Assembly (NCBI GenBank): GCA_916610825.1
Contig: OU744446.1
Location: 1,872,501 to 1,936,500, forward strand
Direction of reading: 5' to 3'
DNA: 64,000 bases
From: Haliclystus octoradiatus
Lineage: Eukaryota; Cnidaria; Staurozoa; Stauromedusae; Haliclystidae
Part shown: positions 11,401-22,366 of the stretch, piece after piece
How the letters are laid out: every line of letters starts with the position of its first letter
How positions within the stretch are numbered: position 1 is the stretch's first letter
Position numbers and translations under genes: made by a program
Notes under the pieces: model-generated
The model's database searches: none
What the model was told of the DNA's origin: nothing
Seen by the model: only the letters and a program-made list of their open reading frames with translations

Positions 11401-14400
11401 CACTGGTTAGATGAGCATCTCACCGTAATAATTTTCTCGTATTTCTTTAATATACTGTTAAGCCAATCAGAATCGACTTTGTGTCACATAGTGAGATTGT
11501 GTTGTTTTGATGATTGATAGTTTGCGGTCAAATTGTCAATCGTTATATAACTATAGCGTCTCTCAACAGACAAGCAAACTTTGCTTACGAGATGACATCA
11601 GCCACTGTATACATATTTTATTAATCAATGTCTCCAAGCCTGTATATATATTTTTATAATGTAGTTGAAATAAAATGCTATTCTATTCTATTCTAGTCTA
11701 TTCTATATTATATTATTGCATTGCATTCTGACTGAAATATTTATCATGACCAATTATGAAATTGATATGCAAGCCGTCCCGGTAACAACTCAACATTGTT
11801 TCATTGTTAGGCATACTCATTCTCCACAGCGCTACGCAGACACTTCTGCGGAATCTAAAGGCCTCTGACTATCTCTATTGTTATTTTAACAGTTTCAAAT
11901 CAGCTTGAAAATAGAAAAGTAAAGGTGTCATTGACAGGAATAAAAAATTCATAACACTGTATACTGTTTATCAATCTCCTTTTTACTATATTTTACATGT
12001 ATGTAAGGATTAATTATCAAAACTGAAACGCATTGTTGTGTTTTTCTGAAGTTTTATTCCTGTTCGATCATACAGCAAGTTTATTTTTCATTGACTTTCT
12101 CTTTGATAAGTTTACTGCAGGCTACTAAAGGGGGAGAGGAAGCGGCTCTTTAATGAAGCCGAAGGCTGACTGGCCCTTGGAGAAGGCCAAAGCCGAAGCC
12201 TTGTATGACATAAACTTCAAACGCATGGTCAATAAAAACTGACATACTCCAGAGGTAAATTTATACTCATGATGTTACTAGAAGAAAGCGAGGATAAGTG
12301 CTCGAATATAGTTCATGTCATTTTCCAAAACAGTAAATAGCAATATAAAATGCTTCAAACAGTTGAAATTCCTCACTGTGGTTAGAAGTTCAATAAATTT
12401 TTGTGGAGCTAATATATTTTTGATTGAATAAAAAAGAGCTTGTCTACGCAGCTAGAACATACATAGTTTAAATACAAATTTTTAACATATGCGTCTAAAT
12501 TCTCATAACAGTAGATATATCTACCAGATACGATGAATTCTGAAAGTGGAAAATGTGTTTTACGGCGAACATATTTATAGTCTAAATCACAGTAAATTCA
12601 TTATAAATATACGGTAGAATCTAGAAATATAAGTGAGATAGAGAGAAAAACTGTTCTACCGTTACCCACATCAGTTTTGAAAGAAAGAATCCCGGCTTCT
12701 ATCTCTTTTTTCTGATGTCAAACTGTTTCACAATGTTATCACAACACAACAAAGAAATTAAAATTAAAATAGATATGCTGGTGATAGCAGGCAGTAACAA
12801 TTCATCAAGTATTGATGTATTTGAAATACTGTTATTGATAATGACATTACCGTTAGAGGGAGAATTCCTAGCAAAATTTGTTAAAAAATTTGACGGAGCA
12901 TCAATTATTCACCTTATTGATAGAATATTTGTATTGCCAGAGCCGTTATTACCGTCCAATTCTACTGTAGATGATATAACTGATTACCATACCTGGACAA
13001 GGCTGTTTATTACAATTCACTACTTCTTTTGTTAAACCTTTGCAATGCTCTCCACCGTTGATTGGTGCTGGGTTATCACATGATCTTTTACGGTATTTCG
13101 TACCACCTCCGCATTTCTTATTGCATTTTGAATAGGCTGTCCATGGGCCAAATTTACCATCAACTGAAATTTAAAATACTATCTATCCTGCAATTGTATT
13201 TTAATAGACTACATACGCATTTATTGTTTAAAAAAATTATAATTGATGCAAAATATATAGCGATCAGGCGTTGTAAGATTGTATTCTAGAGATTTGAGTT
13301 AACTTGCAAAGTTTTCCATAAAAGAGCGTTGTTCAATGAAAAGATAGTACTTGTCTCTAACATAAGAGTTCTATTCTGAAATATTATTTCAAATCTTTTT
13401 TGATGATTCTTGTTATTCTTTCCAACTGTAAATTGATAAAATGTCCCAAATTATTTCAACTTACAATTTGAAATTTTCAAACCACTGTGCAACCATTGTC
13501 GCAAAAGCCCAATTCAAGAATGTTTCTTCTAATTAAAAAATTATTTATTATTTTCAAATGATAACAATAAATATGATATGCGTGGACATTTCCAGAAAAT
13601 TAAATCTAATGCAATACAGCATGTTAATTCATCATTTTATTCGTTCACCAACGGGGTCATTCTAATGTGGAACTTTTTATCAGAGGAAGTCATCAGTACA
13701 GCCTCATTAGCTGTTTTCCAATTTAGATTAAATAGCGTATCATTAGCACAATTTAAAAATTTATTTCAGCTGTATGTTAGTGTAATTAAATTTTCCTTTA
13801 CTTGCCCATCAAATTCCAATTCAACAAATATATCATTCATTCATAAAGGTATAGACAACAACAACAACAACAACAACAACAACAGCAACAAACAATAACT
13901 ACAACAATAACAATAGAGTACTACTACAACAACAAATACAACAACAGTAACAACTATAAGGACAACAGCTGCAGCAGCAGCAACAATAGCAATGAAAAAT
14001 ACACAATAATAACCAGAGCAACAAATATAACAACAAAAACAATAGCAACAACAACAACAGCAATAAAAAAAAAAAAAAAACCACATTGAACAACAAGAAC
14101 TATAAGAATGGTCAGATGTCTGTGATAACGTGCAGAAGCTACTATTGGCTAAAATGTATTTTGGACCATCGTTCGATACCTATAAATGTGAATGTGTTTG
14201 TGTGTATGTGTGTGTTTCCGGTTTTTTTTCATTATTTTCTCAGTCACTTCAAAACCAAATTTATCAAATAGCATATCATTTAATCGATAATTGCAAATAG
14301 TTTCACTTAACGGGCTTTGTATTTTCGAATTGTTCTTTTGCTCTGCCTATCAAGGAAGTTGTCATTTCACAGTCTGATTTGTTTTTGCGAACCACCATGC

Positions 14401-17400
14401 TACGATATGCTGAAATGAATCATAGTGCTGTTTCATAAATAAATTCACGTGTTTTCACAATCAGGCAACGTCCAGTCAAAATTAATCCAGCAGCGCGGGA
14501 AAAACATTGCTAGTTCACCCCTAAATATGCTTCATGATCACATCATTGAGCAATTTCACATTATATTCTATGTTTCATTTCTACTATCGTTATGATCAAC
14601 ATATAATCAGGAAAGTATCATAATTTGAGCAAATCACAGTAATATGTAATCTCTCTCTTTCCATGTCAACCTTTGTATAGTCATCTTGTAATAAATATAT
14701 ACTGTAAACAATAAAGAAATAACAATATGTTACCTTTAAGAATCGTATCATCAACTACTTTGTAGACATAAGATTCTCCATCCTTCCCTGAACACTCTGC
14801 TGCTGAGTTTTCATCACAATCTTTAAAATAACCATCAATGCATGTGTTTGACATACTATTTGTAGAGTTTAGCATTTGCTGCACTTTACTTTCATCACGT
14901 GATCCCCAACATTCTGCATAATTTGTTATTGTGAAATATTGAAATCCCTCTTCCTGTGCTTTATCGTTACATCGACAAGCTAAGCTATAAAGACAAATAA
15001 ACTATCGTGGTTATTTAAATGTATGCAATACACAGGTTGATTGCCTGTGGAATTAGGGCACTAGTCAATCTCCCTTACGTGAAAAATAACACCTGACGCA
15101 TACAATCATTCAGTTTCTCATTGAGCTCGGCGTATTCATTCAATGATACCTCACAACTCTTTAATAAATGAAATTTTAAGAATATTTCAGCAGACTAAGA
15201 CAAGAACGGTACTTGAGGAAATCTGATTCTTGTAAGCAAGCACTAATAATCCAATATCCAGGCATATCTTACTTAAAAATCATGTTGGACACGAAACATG
15301 ATAAAAACAATACCTTTAGGCAAGGAAATTAGTTACGAAAAATATCCGAGAAGAATCAAAATTTCCCTTCGAGAGGATTATTTTGTTCTATAAGGCATAC
15401 ACATACATGCATGTTATTAAACCTTCAGGAGTAACTATATTTTTTCGAAACAATCCCATTTATCTCTCCCAAAGAGAGAACGGTTATATAGTCCTAGAAT
15501 TAACTGAAGTTCGTCCTCCAGTCAAATATCTGATTTATCGTAACGTAACTTGCAATTTTGATGTTTATTAACAAAACAAAATTTTTGTATAAGATTTTTT
15601 TTTTTTTTTGGATTTATCATTTATCCACAAACCGAGTAAGCTTGCAGCTTTTTTTCACCGGGGTGGTTGGTTAAATTGGTTAGTATTTTGAAGCTTGTGT
15701 GCGTTTATAGCCGGATGCCCTTCCTGACGCCAACCTATAGTGCTCCGGCCAGGGATTGAACCTGAGACCCTGCGGGCCGTGGTCAAACGCTCTAACCACT
15801 ACACCAAGGCCGCACGGACGGACAGAAGCATTGAGCAAGGGGGTATTTTTTCTGATGGTAAAATTTCTGATTGGTTGTGAAAGTAATATGTATTTCTTGT
15901 TGCTAATTTGAATTTAGAAGGCTATTTTTAAGCGCTTTTTCAAAGAAAGCTATTTCGTCATATGGATGCCATTTTGTTTACGTTGCTATTTTGTTCAGTT
16001 GCGATCTCCTACAGCATAAAGCCTTCCTACAGCATAACATGACTGCCTGATTTTTAACAATTATTGGAAGATTATTTAGTTTTGATTATGATTATATAAG
16101 AGTATGATTATAAATAGCAGCTTTTTATTTATTTTCCTAAACTGAATAATTAACACAATGGTACTGTCATTGGCATGCAATGAATTAATGCTGAAAATTT
16201 GCAATGATATCGCCCACCACAAAAGTTGTTATATTTTTTACCTGAAAATTGCTTCCGGATACTTCTCCCAATCCAAAAAGTATTCGTTTCTTGTTCCATC
16301 AGGATTGGTTTTCAAGCGATCATTCAGAAGTTGCTTTCGAAAGATTTGATTGTTTTGAGTATAGCAACCAAGCTTTCTATAATTCCGTGTACAACTTGTT
16401 ATTTGGTTTTCGCTGTAAACTGAAATTGAACGTATGCTGGTAACTAATAAATGTCGCGGAGAATAATAATGCGCCCTATGGCATCTAGTCGTTACACCTC
16501 GACACATGACACTTGATAGGTCTTCATCCTGTCTCGGGTCCCGTCTAAGTCAATAATATGCATTTAATACTGTTCATTGAATAATAGAGAATTTAATTCA
16601 CTTTCTTATAAATACTTAGATGCCTAACCATACCAATCATTGACTGTATTAATTATGCGGATCGGGCGTTTTCTGTAGCTTCTCCAGCATCTACTGCTAT
16701 AATAAGAATCAAGATGTACTCAGATCTTGCTTCGATTTGATAACTATATTAAAAGAAGTGTTGTGCGGCATATCCAGATGCTATTGTTTACATCGATCGT
16801 TATTGTAGATGTTATATAAATTCATTCATTAATTTACAATTCATTTTTATTTAGTTTCGTTTGCCTTTTAGATACTATGTAATCAATTTATCAATATCAT
16901 TTATATTTTAAAACGCTGACCTGTGTTTGATTTTAAATGCTATAAAAATGTATTATTTTTATTATTATTATATACATTACTTTCCTTATGGAAAATGTGT
17001 TTTTGATAAATCTATTTTGCAATATCTATTGCAATATCTATATCCATATAATATAAATTATATTTTCATCATTCTCGATTAGGTGACCATTCTACACGGC
17101 TTATGTTCAATAGTGGTTTATTACACACTTGCCAGGTTTGTATTCATATTTACTATACGAAAGTATGCATTTAATTATATGTAGACATTGGAAAAGAAAT
17201 TTACCAATTACACATTTTTCATAAGAAAAGTAATAATAATAATAATAAAAATAATACATTTCATAGCGCATATATCAAACTGTTTAACAACATATAACAT
17301 TGTAAATGATATTAATAAATTAATTATATAATATCTAGAACTGGTCACCAAGTCTACATTTTGACAGTGAGTCCGAGAGCAGGCTAACTGTGTATTCAGT

Positions 17401-17731
17401 GTATCACTTTTTATGCTGCAGTATTCTGTTTGGATATGGATAATATATGCAAATCAGCATATTTTCATCAATTTTCAAGACGATCGGCCAATCTTTTCTT
17501 TTTTTTACCATGTATTAATTATACTTGACTGATCTATAAGTCCCCGCTTTGATATACCGCCATTTGACGAGCATACTAGCATATCAAAATCGTCATAGTA
17601 GAAGTGAGACTTGGGCAAGTCAATAATTATACTTGAATTTAATGAAATTTATTAAGATCATTGCACTTTAGTAATAAATATAGAGTAGCGTTACCTGAGC
17701 TGGCGAGTAATAATAGAACACAAAGAATCAT
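8428..17731 (-). CDS. lectin gene 2: rhamnospondin-like protein, 5 TSP1 + SUEL lectin (541 aa)
   Basis: Nine coding exons join in phase: 17,695-17,731 signal peptide; 16,242-16,419 and 14,734-14,984 Cys-rich N-terminal region; TSP1 exons 12,993-13,163, 11,169-11,339, 10,610-10,780, 9,896-10,066 and 9,314-9,484 (171 nt each, phase 1-1); SUEL lectin exon 8,428-8,732, ending in TGA. Each TSP1 starts VDG, has one Trp, six Cys and the R-x-R/C-N/D-P core. The lectin exon has the YGR motif and NPCVGATKYL, close to the family's DPC-G-T-KYL motif. Predicted secreted, rhamnose/galactose-binding. The domain order matches Hydractinia rhamnospondins (TSP1 repeats then SUEL), which have eight TSP1 repeats against five here. 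The four exons at 9.3-11.3 kb arose as a duplicated pair. A GTAAGT follows the stop, so a 3'-UTR intron is possible. TATA promoter near 20.13 kb. Confidence 0.88.
9300..11353 (-). repeat. intragenic tandem duplication of a TSP1 exon pair
   Basis: Exon pair 9,314-9,484 plus 9,896-10,066 and exon pair 10,610-10,780 plus 11,169-11,339 align in the same order: one exon type begins VDGGYGNWSPYS, the other VDGGFGDWTPFS. The introns between them also match; for example GGCCTTTGGCATCGGTCTTT occurs near 9,592 and 10,888. This is a recent unequal duplication of about 1.3 kb inside gene 2. Confidence 0.9.
11678..11705. repeat. (CTATT)n microsatellite at a probable retroelement tail
   Basis: About five CTATT units follow a segment ending in GTTGAAATAAAATG, resembling the 3' terminus of a non-LTR retroelement on the plus strand. 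It lies in an intron of gene 2. The element body could not be recognised. Confidence 0.5.
13600..13860 (+). pseudogene. 3' fragment of a non-LTR retrotransposon
   Basis: The plus-strand frame encodes FTNGVILMWNFLSEEV followed by a short F-x-x-RL stretch. This resembles the conserved C-terminal tail of many LINE reverse-transcriptase ORFs (W-N-x-L-P/S-x-x-V ... F-K/R-x-x-L). No RT catalytic motif remains. It is followed directly by a CAA repeat that may be the element's tail. It sits in an intron of gene 2, opposite to the gene. Confidence 0.45.
13856..14082. repeat. interrupted (CAA/CAG)n microsatellite
   Basis: A CAA-rich tract starts with nine or more perfect units and decays into CAG, TAA and CAA variants, ending in an A17 run near 14,067. 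Long Asn- or Cys/Leu-rich frames here are simple-repeat artefacts. Confidence 0.85.
15646..15813 (-). mobile_element. tRNA-derived SINE with an RTE-like 3' domain
   Basis: The minus strand starts GCGGCCTTGG and contains an A-box (TGGTGTAGTGGTTAGAGCG) and a B-box (GGTTCAATCCC) at tRNA-like spacing. Downstream is GTCAGGAAGGGCATCCGGC, a block known from SINE and RTE-LINE tails in many invertebrates, and it ends in A7. It is a pol III SINE, not a working tRNA gene, because the acceptor ends do not pair and the body continues. It sits in an intron of gene 2, same strand. No clear target duplication was found. Confidence 0.8.
17356..17386. mobile_element. solo terminus of the 21.2-kb hAT-like family
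   Basis: The segment reads CATTTTGACAGTGAGTCCGA and continues to GAGCAGGCTA, the right terminus of the element at 21,246-22,266. No matching left end was found nearby, so it is an orphan end. Confidence 0.6.
17525..17623. mobile_element. 99-bp MITE with 9-bp TSD
   Basis: Termini TTGACTGATCTATAAGTCC and the inverse of ACTTGGGCAAGTCAA, flanked by the perfect 9-bp duplication TAATTATAC (17,516-17,524 and 17,624-17,632). It belongs to the same family as the elements at 29,964 and 51,534. Nine-base duplications are typical of MULE-type transposons. It lies about 70 bp below the signal-peptide exon of gene 2. Confidence 0.8.
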
Positions 17732-17794
17732 CTAAAAACAAGATAAAATAAATTGATTATTTTAACATTGGATACAAGTTTAAACTAAAGCTCT

Positions 17795-17985
17795 GATGAC
17801 ACCTTAGTGTAATGCGGTGAGAGCGTTAGCTTGCGTTACAGACCGAAATTCATTCACGAAAGAATAGGGTCTTTCCTATTCTTTTGTAAATGAATCGTGG
17901 TCTGTAACGCAGACTATTAGAGCGTTGGACATCGATCTGCAGGGTCCTGGTTTCAATATCTGCAAGAATATTCGGCTAGTATACT
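17795..17985 (+). mobile_element. tRNA-like SINE fragment split by an 80-bp hairpin
   Basis: A tRNA-like A-box block (GTGAGAGCGTTAGC) and B-box block (GTCCTGGTTTCAATATC) are separated by a near-perfect hairpin at 17,832-17,911 whose ~37-nt arms begin TGCGTTACAGACC. AGAGCGTT occurs on both sides of the hairpin, suggesting insertion into a SINE. It lies in the 5'-UTR intron of gene 2. Confidence 0.5.
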
Positions 17986-18083
17986 CATGCATGCTTCAAA
18001 ATAAAAGCTGACTGCAGTTTTGTTGTGTTTAAGGAACTTTTTACTTACATGTTAGCCCTTTGTAATTACCTAGTCTGCTAATT

Positions 18084-18480
18084 GGGGGCCATCCATAAAG
18101 TACGTACTCAGTAAATGTTTCGCTACTTGACAATCCTCCTCCTGTTATGCAGCTCTATGGCTTTAGATTACCCCCCCCCCCCCCATTCTGCACTGACAAT
18201 TGTGCATCCCACTATTGCATTTTTATCTATTATTTCCTCTGTGTTGTTTCTGAAAGTATACAAGTGCAACCTTTTCTAAATGTAATCAAAATCTCGCGGT
18301 TAATGATGAATTTGTAGTTTATGTTTTCTGCCAAAATATCGATATAATCATCAATACACTGATAAATTGATAAATTGAAAAGAAAAAGAAAGAAAAAGAA
18401 AAACTTGACAATTGAACAATATAATCTTCAATAGTGTTACAGAGACTGTCAAGATGCGTACGTACTTTTATGATTGACAC
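18084..18480. mobile_element. probable MITE with a C14 tract inside
   Basis: The left end GGGGGCCATCCATAAAGTAC and the inverse of the right end (GTCAATCATAAAAGTACGTAC) form imperfect inverted repeats around AAGTACGTAC. No clean target duplication was found. A homopolymer C run lies at 18,171-18,184. Confidence 0.4.
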
Positions 18481-18756
18481 TCTTTCCCCATGTACTCAGC
18501 GGTACGTATTTGGTATTTGGTATTTTACTTCGTTATGGTTTCAAGATATGATGAACGCAATTGTATTTGAGTTACAAATGATATAATGTTGCTGACCGGC
18601 TTTTTGATAAAGAGGAATGACTATTAATGACCTGAACCTCTCTGAATTTTCCGAAGGTCAAGGAAGCCTTGACTAATTTTGGACATCGAATGAGCACAAC
18701 CTCGGGATAATGGAAAATTATCGGGGGGACTTTCCCCGGGTCCAGCTGCAGCGTAA

Positions 18757-19712
18757 TAATAATAATAATAAACTTTATTTATTTATATAGCGCTATTTCC
18801 AATAGTTGCTCAATAGCGCTTTACATGTTATAATATTATAAATATATATATATTTTATTTTATTTTTTATTACTTCAAACAGTAGTGTAAATAAGTTAAA
18901 AGTTGGTTAAGAAATATACTGTAAATACTTTAACATTTAAAAGCAATTTTAAAAAGACTCGTTTTTATTAGTTGTTTAAAAGTTTCAATTGTTATTGCAT
19001 ATTTTGCTTCTACTGCGAGATTGTTCCACACGGCGGGGGCAGCATGGCTAAAAATTCTTCCGCCATAACGGCATAGTTTGTACAATTTAAAATTCAGAGT
19101 ATTACTGTTTTTAGACCTTAGTGATCTTCTAGGTTCATAAAGAGTAACAAGTTCTGAAATGTATGTAGGTGCCAGATTGTGAATTGCTTTGAACGTTATC
19201 ACTAACACTTTGAATACAATTCTTTGTTCTATTGGTAGCCAATGTAAACTTTGTAATATTGGTGTAATATGATTGTATTTTCCAGCAAGGGCTACAATTC
19301 TCGCTGCTGTGTTTTGAGTTCTTTGCAGTTTTTCGATGTATTTATTTGGGACACCATATAGCAACGCATTGCAAAAATCCAGCCGAGTAGTTATCAGAGC
19401 ATGGATCAGAGATTCTGTTGATTTTTTTGTGAGATATCTCCTGATTCTACTGACATTCCTCAAATGATAAAAGCATGTTCTGCAAATGTTATTGATGTGA
19501 TGATCCATTGACATTGTCGAATTCATTATTATACCGATGTTCCGGACTTTTGATTGTTTTGGAATTAATTTATTACATAAGTTGATGGTTTGTAATAGAG
19601 GATCATCTTGAGGCTTATCATTTATCACTATGAACTCAGTCTTTTCCATGTTAAGCTTTAGGTTGTTCCATGTCATCCAAGCCTCAATTTCTTTTACACA
19701 GTTTTCAATGTA
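18757..19712 (-). pseudogene. 5'-truncated LINE: RT C-terminal domain and 3' tail
   Basis: An intact 248-residue frame (18,930-19,676, readable up to about 19,712) encodes the end of a CR1/L2-type reverse transcriptase: KLNMEKTEFIVI, TRLDFCNALLYG, LQRTQNTAARI, LHWLPIEQRI and VWNNL. The YADD catalytic region is missing (5' truncation). The 3' UTR has GCGCTATATAAATAAATAAA followed by (TTA)n at 18,757-18,776, the tail form of this clade. It lies in the 5'-UTR intron of gene 2 in the same orientation. It differs from the 57.6-kb LINE. Confidence 0.88.
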
Positions 19713-20029
19713 ACGCTTAAGTGCATTAAAGATTTAGTCATAACCGGATGGATTTTACTGGGTTAAAGCTCAAATCAATGATAAGTATTTATTACGATTG
19801 CTCGGAGTGGAAAATAGTAGAATTTGAAGATATAGTAAGAATATAGGTAAGGATATAGGCCGTCTCAGTTACTCGATAGATAAATATGCCGGATAACAAG
19901 TTACTTCTCACTCAAGTATAAAGAATTGATAAATATATGATGAATGTAATTTTTTAGTTGAAAAAACCTATATAGATAACACTAATAGCTATCAAATGTT
20001 AGTGGTTCATAGATAATTTCATTTCATAC

Positions 20030-20100
20030 CTTGATTGCTGTGATGTTCTTTTTCCACCAATAAATGCTTTTGCCTGTGTGCAGTTGCTGACGTTCAGAAT
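20030..20100 (-). other. 5' non-coding exon of lectin gene 2
   Basis: The donor CAATCAAG|GTATGAAATG at 20,030 matches gene 1. The exon is spliced over about 2.3 kb to the TTTTTAG|ATG acceptor at 17,732. The start near 20,100 is inferred from the TATA box and the conserved TTCTGAACG block. Confidence 0.62.
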
Positions 20101-20124
20101 AAAATAGTTATAACTGAAACATTC

Positions 20125-20132
20125 CTTTTATA
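20125..20132 (-). promoter_or_regulatory. TATA box, lectin gene 2
   Basis: TATAAAAG on the minus strand, about 30 bp above the initiator-like TATTCTGAACGTCAG. Sequence and spacing are conserved with gene 1. Confidence 0.7.
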
Positions 20133-20722
20133 GAGTATCCGTAGCCCATGGACTGGAATGCTGAATATAATGTATCCACAATTCCAATTCCAATTTAATT
20201 AAATTATAGTTACATAACTCAGCTTTGTGATGAGGTAAATTTCCATTGGTTGAAATGAATGTTTATGGATTACAAGAAGCTCAAAAGCAAGTGAAGTGTT
20301 TGAGCAGCCTAGTTGATATTATTATAATAAATTATGTGAAAAATGTAATTGTTTCATCATCTACAATAATATTTATTCAATAAACGTGAATTTCATAATG
20401 AATTTTTGGACTTTGTGTACCGAAATACGTATTAGGCATATACTGACTGCTTTGAAATCAGTGAATGATGGGACCGCATTTCGGCAAGGAGAATCAAAAT
20501 GGTAGAAGAATAAGGGAAGACTGATTTTTTAAATATTAACAATGTTAACGGGACACAGTGTAAAGAAACAGGAAACATCTCATATATTTGCCATGATATA
20601 TGCTATACAATTTCGTTTTAATTTGTATATATCAACTGTTTGTTGGTGCTATATCAATCAGTTATCATTTTTATCGCTATTTTTCATCGGAGTTTATTTA
20701 GTATATTCTGTTCATATTCTCA

Positions 20723-21097
20723 GAGTGACCGCTCATTATTTCTGACAGGAGTTGGGGTCGAAGAGCTCCGATTTTTCCACTATATATTCCTTTTACCCAA
20801 CCATGAAGAATGTCAAAAACTTTTTTATCAAACCATAAGTAAACTACCGATGTGCTTTGTTTTTGATACTCCTTGCACAAGGATATGGAAGTTCTTGTCG
20901 AGCTAGCAGCCAAAATTGCTGATTTAGATCAAAATGAGAGGTAAAAAGCATCACTTTCTTCCACTTTGTATTTCAAATGGAATTGGTGATACCATTGCAT
21001 CATTGTTTTGTTTACCCAACTTTTTTGAAAATAATTTATTATTTACCCGACCCCAATCTCTTCGGCCCCAACCCCGGACATAAATAATGAGCGGCCC
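20723..21097. mobile_element. MITE related to the 26.7-kb element
   Basis: The ends GACCGCTCATTATTT and, inverted, GGGCCGCTCATTATTTATG are followed on both sides by a G-rich block and TCGAAGAG/CCGAAGAG. This terminal pattern matches the element at 26,687-27,322. The copy is eroded and its target duplication is unclear. Confidence 0.65.
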
Positions 21098-21245
21098 TAA
21101 AAGTATGCTGCTGCGATTTGCAGAAAATTACCGTAATTCCACATCCCCAAATAAAAATTAAACCAAGGGTTTGGTCGACGAGGTTTCTGTTCTCATAGAG
21201 CAGTTGCTACAAGAAAAAGCAGAACTCCGAAGATCGAAGTAGAAC

Positions 21246-22266
21246 TAGCCTGCTCGCAGACTCACTGTCAAAATGTAAACTTGGTAAACAGTAGAGTCTG
21301 CTAACTCGAGGACAAAAGCTTGCCTTTGGTGAATCAGCAGGGGGCGTGGAAATTGGCTGCCTCGCTTTCGCTAAGAATGCTTGGCCACGAAAGTCAAGCC
21401 CAGAAAAAGACCAACGACTCCAATCATATTATTATTGATTTACTTGAAAGTTTGAAACTCATTTACAGTTAGTATTTCACAATTAATTTTAGGGGAGATA
21501 TCTAGCTTTCAATAAATCTGAAATTCGATTTTAACATCAGTAATGATTAAATGGTCTACTGCATTGATTCATGCTTCATCGGAATTAAACTCGAGCCGCT
21601 ACGAATCTGAATTAGCCGCGTGATAGACTTATTTTGTCGAACGAACGAAGCAAATATAGAGTAATCATAATGAAAATAAGAAGACGGCGAAAAACAGTGG
21701 TTCAACAATAGGTTCCTTTCTATAGCCATTAAATATTGTATAAATACTGCGGCTGAATTAAAGTGTTTGTTGTTTGTTGAAATATTCCTTGCCATGTTGT
21801 TTTCGTGTCGCGCCTCTCCGCTTCTAATAGCTTTTAGATAAAAACCGTCGCTGTCCAAAACATTTCATACATTTATGAGACTAATCAGAGATATAACTAA
21901 AAATAATTGATGCAATTACGACAGTTAATGGTCCCAACACGTCTTGGAAATGATATTAATTCTCAATTCTTGGCATTGAAGTTTATCGCAAATGTTCCAA
22001 ACGATTTGGAAAGGCATGAAGTTTTCTGAAAAATGGCAAGGAAGGGGAGCTATTGCAGCCTAGCCCACCAAACCTCTCTTTGAAATACTCTTCGCTGGTT
22101 CGTCGCCAGAAAATCTTGGCGTTGAATCACAGCCCTTGTAGGACAATAGTTTTTACACCTTTCGACGCCCCGTGCTGATTCAGCAAAGGCAAGCTTTTGA
22201 CCTCGAGTTAGCAGACTCTACTGTTTATGAAATTCACATTTTGACAGTGAGTCTGCGAGCAGGCTA
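21246..22266. mobile_element. 1.02-kb hAT-like DNA element (8-bp TSD)
   Basis: Long inverted termini begin TAGCCTGCTCGCAGACTCAC and extend for roughly 90 bp with small differences. They are flanked by the perfect 8-bp duplication AGTAGAAC (21,238-21,245 and 22,267-22,274). No transposase frame is present, so it is non-autonomous. Confidence 0.88.
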
Positions 22267-22366
22267 AGTAGAACCAGATATCGCCAAAAACTGAAGTCGT
22301 CAAGTTTGATTGTATCGGAATTGTTATCAGTCAATCTAGTTGTCAATGCAGATAGAACGCTATATC

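Noticed and set aside
12715-13035. 106-aa plus-strand frame
   Set aside because: Overlaps the TSP1 exon at 12,993-13,163 in antisense; no start context, splice site or domain.
13841-14096. Cys/Leu/Phe-rich frames on the minus strand
   Set aside because: By-products of the CAA/CAG simple repeat and an A-run.
5274-17740. Spliced-leader trans-splicing as the reason for AG|ATG acceptors
   Set aside because: Conserved leader exons with good donors and TATA boxes upstream of genes 1 and 2 explain the acceptors by ordinary cis-splicing. Not fully excluded without 5' mRNA data.
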